Source of the DNA: Cycas panzhihuaensis
Lineage: Eukaryota; Cycadophyta
Reading direction: 5' to 3'
Length of the DNA: 64,000 nucleotides
Assembly: GCA_023213395.1 (NCBI GenBank)
Contig: CM041465.1
Location: forward strand, 108,569,741 to 108,633,740
A program made the position numbers and the translations under genes. Below are positions 56,725 to 64,000 of the stretch, piece after piece. Numbering within the stretch: the first letter of the stretch is position 1; each line of letters opens with the position of its first letter. Under the pieces are notes generated by a model. It saw only the letters and a list, made by a program, of their open reading frames with translations. It did not search any database and was not told where the DNA came from.

Positions 56725-59355
56725 TGAAATGCGTCTACGGGGTGGTCTCCTACGTTTACTAAGATATGACTAACTAAGGTATAGTCAGGCTATGAGTGGG
56801 GTCAATCGCCAAGAAAACACCACGTAGGGCGTCTGTACATCAGAGCGCGGATTCGGGATCTGCAAATGGTGCCTAGTTGCTTTAGGGTGATCTTCAAAGA
56901 GGGACGCAAGGCAAAGCCTTGGGTCATCCCCAAAATTGAGGCCCTCCTGCCTCTTGGATGGTCGGGAAGAGGAAGAGGGATCCTGAAGGGTTACATCTTC
57001 TCAGGAAAGAGAGAAGGCGACGTGCAGGTGAAAGTACGTAGTATGATATCCTACGTATGGGCTAGTCGAGGAAGTGAGGAGTGGATAACTCACTTTCAAG
57101 AAAACTATCTACATGTAGCAAAAGCAACTACAAACGAAAAGATACACAAATACAAAGATGGATTCCTTTCCTCTTTTTTATTTCCTATATGTTTTAGTAT
57201 GCAAACATATGCATGGAGAAAAAATGCTACAGGAAAGGAGAAAAAGGAGAAGAAGAAATACCTAGACACGGCATGCGAACGGAGTGTTGCGACCTTTGTT
57301 TCCTTGCGCGCTCTCCCTCTCCAACTTATCGCATAGGTAGGACTAGCCGGTGATGGGTGCTGTGAGCAGTTGAGGGGCTATCTTACCTTCCCCAAATATG
57401 CAAAAGAAGCAAAGTAAGGCAAAAACAGTGAAAAAGAAATAAGGAAATGCAACCAACAAGAGGCCAACTTGTAAACAAACTCACCTTGTGTATATCTCCA
57501 TTATTGCAAAACCTGTCAATCACAACATGCAAGTTTCTCCCTCCTGGAAGAGGGGGTACTAAATATATCTACTATATGTATGTGTAAATACAAAGGAGCT
57601 GATATCAAATTAAGTCAAGAACACATTGCACATTACTCCCAAAAAACTCTAAATAGGACTCAAGCAAGCATCAACACCAGCCGGTACTGAAAGTAAAAGA
57701 TTTAGCCTCGGAATGGCTAGCTCACCCATAAAAATCTCCACGTGGCCTCGGGGAAAGAAAAGTAAACTATACTAACTATACGAGGCAGCGAGCAAGAGAG
57801 AAGATAAACCAGCAGAATGATGTACAAGTGCACCTAAGGGATGAAGTACTATGAGCAGCGAATCATCTGGTTGGGATGGGCTACAAGTCATAAACCAACC
57901 AAGAAGGGTTTTGGGGCTTATGTGGTGCCCAAAACCAGCAAATGTGGGTCTAAAACTAGTGTGGCAAGGGGCTACCAATGCTGGTCCAAATTTAGAGACA
58001 GGGTCCTAAGTCCCTAGCCCAGCTCCAAGGGAGGCAGTAGGTGTAAGAGGAAGGAAATGAAGGGTTTGGACCCTTGGGGAGAAGGTCAACAAGGGGAACT
58101 AACCCCACCTTTCTCCATTCACCTTTCCTTATGTCACCCTCTTGCACAGCCACCTTAAAGTGGACTTGTAGGAAAGTGAGGGGGAGCACTACAAGATAAG
58201 GTGTAAAGAGCTAGTTCTTAATGGGTACAAAGTCAAGAACAACAAATATACTAAGAACTATTTATAGAAAGCAAGGGAAAATATAAATCTTAGAGCAAAC
58301 AATAAGGAGTACCTTGCAGCAGGGAATGGAAGCTTATTCTTACTGGAAAATGGGAGAAGAAGCCTGTGTTTGACAGGCTTTAGAGGTTATCTTGGAAGAG
58401 AAGCCACCGTGAGAGCACAATTATGGTTTTGGGACCTTGGGGCTTTACTTTGGAGAGTTCCTATGAATACTCCTTTCTCCACCATGTAAACCTATAAGAA
58501 GAGGGTCTGAGCTGCTGGAGCTGGACCTAAGATGCAACAGGAATCCCTATAGAAAGAGTATCAGAGCCAAAGAGCATACCCTTTTGTAGTCTTGTAGAGA
58601 GAGCTGTGGTAGTGCAATGAAAAAATGGAAGAAGAAGAGAGCAAAATGATTCACTTTTTGGTTTTTGTGTCCCTATTAACCCTAAGTGAACATTTAGAGT
58701 TGCGGGAAAGCGAAAAAGTATCGATGCCACGTGGCAGTTCCATGAAAAGAGCGGGAACTGCTGCGCCTATTGTAAAAAATAATTTCAAATAGTCGCACTA
58801 TGGTAAACTTCACGGTACCGCAGCAAATACCATGGTACCACTAAGTTTACAGCGGTGCGGGCCTGTAGGCTAAAATTAGGATAGAAATGGGGTTTGAAGC
58901 CAAATAGCAGGTATGTTAAGGCTAAGCAGGCTAGGGATTATTACCCAGGTGACCGACAGGTGGTAAGAAGAGAGGGACGAGTCTCAAGCGGGGGTCCTAT
59001 CATACTTAGAAAGCAAATCAAAGTAGAGGTAGGATGCTACTATGAATGAGACGCGACCAACTGAGTTGCTTCAGGGGCTGTGGAGATGATGTGGGTGGCT
59101 GAGAGCCATATGGGTTACAGGACTCACTGAGGAGTGCCCCCATAGTAGGTCGTCATAGGCTGAGTGGTGTGCAGCAGGCACAAGTAGTGTGATCAAGCAA
59201 AGAAGCAATGCAGTCATGCAAATGACAGGCAAGCATGCATCAAGTAATCTACTAAGCGACCTTGGTCAAACAAGAGTGAGGGTGGGAGTAAGAACATATA
59301 ACTGAGCTTACCTGAGTCGATGCATCCCAAGTCTATTCCCAGTAGCTAGGAAACA
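56725..59355 (-). repeat. 3' LTR of E4 (type II)
   Basis: On the minus strand it starts TGTTTCCTAGCTACTGG at 59355 and ends CATTTCA at 56725. The GGTACC palindrome array at 58800-58856 is the best preserved among type II LTRs. The ORF at 56866-57336 (plus strand) is a chance frame in LTR sequence. Confidence 0.82.
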
Positions 59356-59689
59356 CTACCCCCTTGGTAGCAGAGCCTCACTACTCGGAAGCGTAGTATG
59401 ATGGCGAATGCTAGCAACAAAATACTGTTAATAGCACATACGTACATATATAGAAATAAATCATGAACAGCATATGGACCAAGGGTGTCAGCGAGTGTCG
59501 CGGTAGAATGCCTATATGTTGTCTAAAATTCGACCTATAAGTGAAGAAAGTGAATGAGGGGGATGCCCCCATTGCTGAAGTTCAATGAGTGATATGAGGG
59601 CACCCAATAGACTAAACAAGCAGACCGGAATAAAGGCGACTTGAGACTTGAGCAATGAGTTGGCCAAGCAAGTCTCTCAAAGGTGGTCG
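59356..59689 (-). other. Polypurine tract and 3' region of E4
   Basis: CCAAGGGGGTAG (minus strand) abuts the LTR. The rest matches 1-393 of E1. No coding is recognised. Confidence 0.55.
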
Positions 59690-60099
59690 CTAAGAAGAGG
59701 GAGGCGATGCTCAAGGATAAGGCGAACGAGGCTGTCTGCCTTAGCATTGAGGTCTTAGGGGATTTGCTGAATGTCAACAAATGAGAAGCGAGCCAAGAGA
59801 GATCTGGCGGCTGAAGCGAGGGTTCTTGGGTGAGGGCATCGTACCTGGTAAACCTGGGTAAGATGAGACACCACAACCTGAGAGTCGTAAAACAAAATGA
59901 TAGGTCCATGATGGAAACAAAGAGTGTCAGTAAGGGCTTCAATAATGGCCATGTACTCGGATTCGTTATTGGTTGCTTTGGGGAGGAAAATCCCAGAGCG
60001 CAGGAAATCGTATCCGGAGGAGCTGTGAAGGATCCAAGAGGCAGCAGAAGGTCCAGGGTTACCGTGGCTTCTGTCGTCGATAAAACTGTAGAGGGACAT
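59690..60099 (-). pseudogene. aRNH, E4 copy (longest open frame)
   Basis: Starting at the ATG at 60099, SLYSFIDDRSHGNPGPSAAS (Asp in place), FLPKATNNESEYMAIIEAL (Glu) and LFYDSQVVVSHLTQVYQV (Asp) follow without a stop through SLLARFSFVDIQQIP, where the first stop occurs; NAKADSLVRL after it keeps the last Asp. The frame is open from 60258 to 59755, although its first part is E5 LTR read backwards. A TTATTATTACCAG tract ends 16 bases upstream of the ATG and could be a splice acceptor. Confidence 0.85.
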
Positions 60100-60184
60100 A
60101 GGTGAACACAAACTCCTGGTAATAATAAACAATAATGGAGCGAAAGAGGAACTCAAAAGATAAACAATAAGTGGCCGTGGAGGG

Positions 60185-62746
60185 TGTTTCCCGGCTTCCG
60201 GGAATGGATACGAAATCACCGACTCAGGTAAGTGCAGGTATGTCTCTCGCATTGTCATCGCTTTTTTTTTATGAGTGTTTGCTTACATGTCTGCATGTGT
60301 GTGGCTTCGTGGGCGACTTTGTCATCGTCCACACTTATTTTAGCCTATGACGACTATAGCAGGGGCACACTCCCAGCGAGTGTGGCACCCTGGGGGCTAC
60401 TTCACTTCCCGCATCTACCCTCCTCGCTCCAAGATCCACTCAGTTTGCGACACGTCTACCTGTGTGATGACCCGTCATCGTTTGGTCAACTTGCCACCCC
60501 GTTTGAGCCCTAGTTTTGCTCCCTTGGACCCGTTTGTTGGCTTGTTTATCCTCGGGTAGATGTTCTAGCCTCCTATTGGTCCTTTTGGTCATCTCGCCTC
60601 AGCCGGTGGCCGCCCATTTTGGCTCTAGGTGCTGCATCGCCGTAATATCCGTGATGCAGTGGAATTTGCGGTGGTACGACTGTCTCAGGTTATGTTTTAA
60701 AATCCATCGTGGCAATTTCGCATTTATTGTGAAACTGCCACATGGCTCGCGCCTTAATTCTCTCCCAGCCGCGCCCTAATCGCTCGCTTTAGGGTTTTGT
60801 TTGAGTACTTAAGCCATTTTTGGCTCATTTTCAAGGATTTTTTTTTTTGGCTCACTTTTGGAATTACTCTCTAAGGAAACAACATCCTGCCTCGCTTCTC
60901 TCTCACTGCTCACTGCATCTTGGACTGCGTCCCTCCTCCAATACCCTGCTCTCCTTTGGCACAGCTGAGACATTCTCCCAACCCCTCATACACCTTAGAG
61001 AGGGCCCCTTGGAGTGGTTCCAGTTGATCTTTGCCCAGGCGGTCCACAAGTGCCCCAAGTGCAGGTGTTTCCCTTCACATCTCTTTAGCAGGGTCTCAAA
61101 CCTGCTGTGCTTCAGATCTGGGCTGACTTCTTAGCCCCTCCTCGCTGCTCTTTGGCTGAGGCAAGTCCCTTGCCTCCTTCACTCAGGTATCTTTTTATTT
61201 ACATTATTTTCTTTGGGATATTAATGCTTCAACTTGCTTGCTCTCCATTGGTGATTGTGAGTTTGTTTTCCCTTCCTTTTAATAGGTTGTTACACCACTG
61301 TTTTGTGCCTCTTGCCTGCGTTTGCTGCTCAAGGCAGTGGTGTTGAGGGTTGGCATAGGTTTTGGAGAGGAGCTGGGTGGGTTCCGTACCACTTTCCACG
61401 CTCCCTAAGCGGCTCTAAGCCCTCCAAAGGCTGCCTCTCACCCCGTGTTGCCCTTGGCTCACAAACAAGGGTTTGTAGGCCCTCTTTTGGCCGCCCAAAC
61501 CAGCGCTGTCACAAGTTGCAGCACTGATTTGAGGCCTTTGTGCAGGTTTGGGCAACACTCATAAGTCCCAACCGCTAGTCTTTGCCTTGCTTTCTTCCCG
61601 GCTGCCCGGCTTGCTCCTCATAGCACCCTGGTTCGTCGTAGGTTTTCTTGGGCCTCTCTTTGCCCCTTTGTTGCCATTTTCCAGCCCTTGCTCTTAGCCT
61701 TGTCCTCGCTGCCTTGTGGCTCTTGAGGGGAGGTTAGGGCATCATTTGCGGGAGGTAGGCCACTCTGAGGCTTATCGATCATTTACTTTCGCCTTGGTCA
61801 CTCTCTTTTGGGTACTCTCATGGTTGGATTGACACTAACGCATGGGTATTTAGATTCACATTTATACTACTTAGGTATGTATTGTTAGAATCTTGTATTG
61901 CATGTTAGTGTTCTTCCTCCGAGAAGGGAGAGACCGCCATTACTTGCAGGTATTTGGGGAGCATAGAGGATATTGTTCGTTAGCCTCGTCGCCGGTAAGT
62001 CCCTTTGTATACATTGCATTTTTCGTATTGCTTCATTATCAGTTGGCATTTCCTTTCTTCCTTTGGCATTGCATTTGTTTTCCGGGGAAGGTAAGGGAGC
62101 CCCTTTTTCACCCGCCGCAACATCTCATGCCCAACGCGCCATGTGGAGTGGTTTGGTGCTCCTCGAGAAGGCTTTCGTCACGCACGCCCTTGGTCCAGGT
62201 GCACGTCTTACTCCACTTTGCTACCCCCTTTTTTCCTTTTGATTTCTCCTTTAGTAATTAACACATTGAAGAGTAAAAAGGAAATTTGGTCTTGTATTTG
62301 GTTGCATTTCATTTATTTTGTTACACATATCTTTACCGTCTATAGGAAAGGTTGCAGGAACCCCCCTTCTCTACCTTTCTCCTTCTACCCTCAACCGCAC
62401 AAGTTCCTTGCCTCCCATGTCACTTGTGTACCCAGTTAGTTTATTTAGGCACCCTCTTGACCTACTCCCTTTGGATCTTCTCCTCTCCCTTCCGGCCACC
62501 CAAGGGTGGGAGGGTCCTGTCCCTAGGTCAACCCAGGTTTGCCCTACGCATCTTCGCCCCTTGTTAGAAGCGGTGAAGGACCACCTGATAGTAGCCATAT
62601 TCCATTACAGATCCCGAACTTGCGCTCCAGCGCACGGGGCGCTCTGCGTGATAGTTACTCTCCTCTTAGGTCCCACCTTCAATTATTCCACCACCCGCTC
62701 TCTTTACACCTATTAGTTAGGTAGTTATCCTGCAGACGTGCGTCCA
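60185..62746 (+). repeat. 5' LTR of E5 (type I)
   Basis: It starts TGTTTCCCGGCTTCC and ends CGTCCA, with the PBS one base further on. It is 2562 bp long and matches the E1 LTRs in order. The TACTTAAG core is near 60806-60813 with TTTAGGGTTTT just before it. The plus-strand frames at 60232-62724 are chance frames inside LTR sequence. Confidence 0.9.
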
Positions 62747-63001
62747 CTGGCGACCATACTAGGGACTGCCAGTAAGGGAGTTAGTTTCTGCTCTCTTCCG
62801 TTGGTTTCGCTACCTTTTTGTGGTCATTTTATACCTATTTCGATCCCTACGTTGGGTAGCCCCAACACGCGTGCCTTTTCCTTTTCTTGACATTATTGGT
62901 TGATCTTGCATGCGACGCTTTTCTCATCGTTTGCGTAGTCTACCTCCATTGTTAGAGGACCCGAGTATCACCCTCTTCCTTCGTCAGATCCCGATCTGAC
63001 T
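62747..63001 (+). other. PBS and leader of E5
   Basis: TGGCGACCATACTAGGGAC begins at 62748, the pattern (TGGCGAC followed by ACT-GGGGAC-like bases) common in plant Tat-type elements. I do not assign the tRNA. The 255-bp leader reaches the gag ATG at 63002. Confidence 0.75.
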
Positions 63002-64000
63002 ATGGAGGGATACTCTTCCGATTGGGCCTACCACACTTCAACTTTGAAAACCCATGATTTTCCTTCTTCTATGCCCAGGTCCACCCAAGAGGGTGATGAC
63101 CCCCTTTATTATCCAAGTGACCAACACCTCTCACTTGACGTCCATCCTTCTACCCATGCCGTAGAAGTTTCCGCTCCTCTTGAGACTTGCCACGTAGTTG
63201 GTGACTCTTATGAGGAGCATTCCGAGGAACCTACTTTGTTCGAGGTTCCGATTACCTCTTACGAGTATGTAAAGACTCCTCCTGTTGACGTAGTTGAAGC
63301 TCTCAACTAGTGTCGCCATACGGCACACTTGCAACCGCGTCCCGGATGGCTTGAGGGTGCCCTTCGTGGAGGAGCCTCTTCCTCTTCCGCTGCTCCCCCG
63401 CATGCCTCATCCTCATCTACCCTTCCTTTGACAACAAACCCCTTTGTGCCTACGCGTGTGTCCCACTCATTCCTAGTTCCCACGATGGGGGCACGTGTTG
63501 CACCTTCCATTCCTTATCAAGGTCCTAATGCTTCAGGATCTCCCCGTGGTGTGTCTTTCCCTTAATTGAAGGTTAGCATACCCGCTCCTAATCAAACCAA
63601 TGTGCCATCCCCTAATGTGGCACATGTTGCTCCTAGTAGGCCTACTGGTTCTACTAGCATTCCAACCACTAGCCATGTGGGATTCGCTCCCACACATCCT
63701 CAAACTCAACACGCTGGTGCTTCCTTCTACGTTCCCCCAGGGTATACTTCTCAACCTTGGGGGCAGGGTAGAGGAAGTCATCTTTCAGTTTATGGGGTGG
63801 ATCTGCTACACCCATATGGAATTGCCCCACCTACGGGCAGTCCATATGGGCAAAACTCGGTTCCACATCCGTCTTGCCCTTCATCCAACGCAATTCCATC
63901 CGTTGTGCCTTCGCAAGGGAACTGGACTCCTTTCCAAGGCACCGACCCCCACGCCTCTTTTCAGCAAGGGGCATTTCCTCAAGGAGGGATGGGTGTCCCA
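63002..64000 (+). pseudogene. Gag N-terminal half, E5 (runs off window)
   Basis: The ATG opens MEGYSSDWAYHTSTLKTH. Conserved blocks shared with E2 are EGDDPLYYPSDQH, EEPTLFEVPITSYE and VDVVEALN. A TAG at 63308 and a TAA at 63563 interrupt one frame that is otherwise open to 64000. The region after 63566 is rich in Pro, Ser, Gln and Gly (for example PYGQNSVPHPSCPSSN and QQGAFPQGGMG), as in E1 and E2. The Gag core and zinc knuckle would follow outside the window. Confidence 0.85.

Larger units (their letters stand above)
56725..60184 (-). mobile_element. E4: 3' LTR and 3' region of an E-family element nested in E3
   Basis: The 3' LTR at 56725-59355 is followed on the right by its polypurine tract, 3' region and aRNH. 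Its LTR end lies directly against the E3 PMD intron. On the right it is interrupted by E5 at 60185; the remaining part of E4 must lie outside the window. Confidence 0.82.
60185..64000 (+). mobile_element. E5: plus-strand E-family element, 5' LTR and start of gag
   Basis: It inserts head-on into E4 (minus). The LTR, PBS, leader and gag start are present and the element runs off the window. With only two stops in about 330 gag codons, it is the least damaged copy here. The left target-site sequence would be GAGGG (60180-60184). Confidence 0.9.

Noticed and set aside
60232-62724. Several plus-strand frames of 70-132 codons
   Set aside because: All lie inside the E5 LTR, overlap each other in different frames and are not kept in the other LTR copies.
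1-64000. CRISPR arrays, tRNA or rRNA genes, bacterial operons, host genes
   Set aside because: No spaced short repeats, cloverleaf with conserved loops, rRNA motifs, ribosome-binding sites or intact non-transposon coding frames were seen.

Overview
The window reads as intergenic repeat DNA from a large plant genome. Every coding trace I can identify belongs to an LTR retrotransposon: Ty3/gypsy elements with plant Tat-like gag, protease, RT, RNase H and integrase, an extra archaeal-type RNase H (aRNH), a plant mobile domain (PMD) gene, and one Ty1/copia element. I found no host gene, tRNA, rRNA, CRISPR array or bacterial signal. The species cannot be named. A gymnosperm or another large-genome seed plant would fit the strong decay and AT enrichment of the older layers, but that is a guess.

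One family dominates. Its plan, in element orientation, is LTR (about 2.6-2.8 kb) - PBS - single-frame gag-PR-RT-RH-INT - an antisense, apparently intron-containing PMD gene that converges on INT - a divergent promoter spacer - a sense aRNH - polypurine tract - LTR. I label the copies E1 (minus, 1-13010, 3' LTR just outside the window), E2 (minus, 36581-53416, nearly complete), E3 (minus, 3' part, 53417-56724), E4 (minus, 3' LTR and 3' part, 56725-60184) and E5 (plus, from 60185, 5' LTR and start of gag, the least damaged). All visible coding regions carry stops or shifts, so nothing here looks autonomous.

Left part (1-23 kb): E1 sits in an older, AT-rich plus-strand relative (old A). Next to E1 lies a rearrangement in which the E1 LTR plus about 196 bp of flank is copied in inverted orientation (15209-18129) between two direct copies of the old A gag (13875-15211 and 18282-19614). 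Both junctions show microhomology, as expected of replication template switching. Old A continues with protease (about 20 kb) and an aRNH (22.7 kb).

Middle (23-34.3 kb): very AT-rich decayed sequence with a minus-strand PMD relic (24-25.3 kb), an integrase scrap (28.5 kb), and a plus-strand Ty3/gypsy of another type (29.75-34.3 kb).

Right part (34.3-64 kb): a nest. A copia element (minus) interrupts the gypsy integrase. The E3/E2 tandem, joined through one shared LTR, interrupts the copia element. E4 interrupts the PMD region of E3, and E5 interrupts the 5' region of the E4 aRNH. The amount of decay broadly follows this order.
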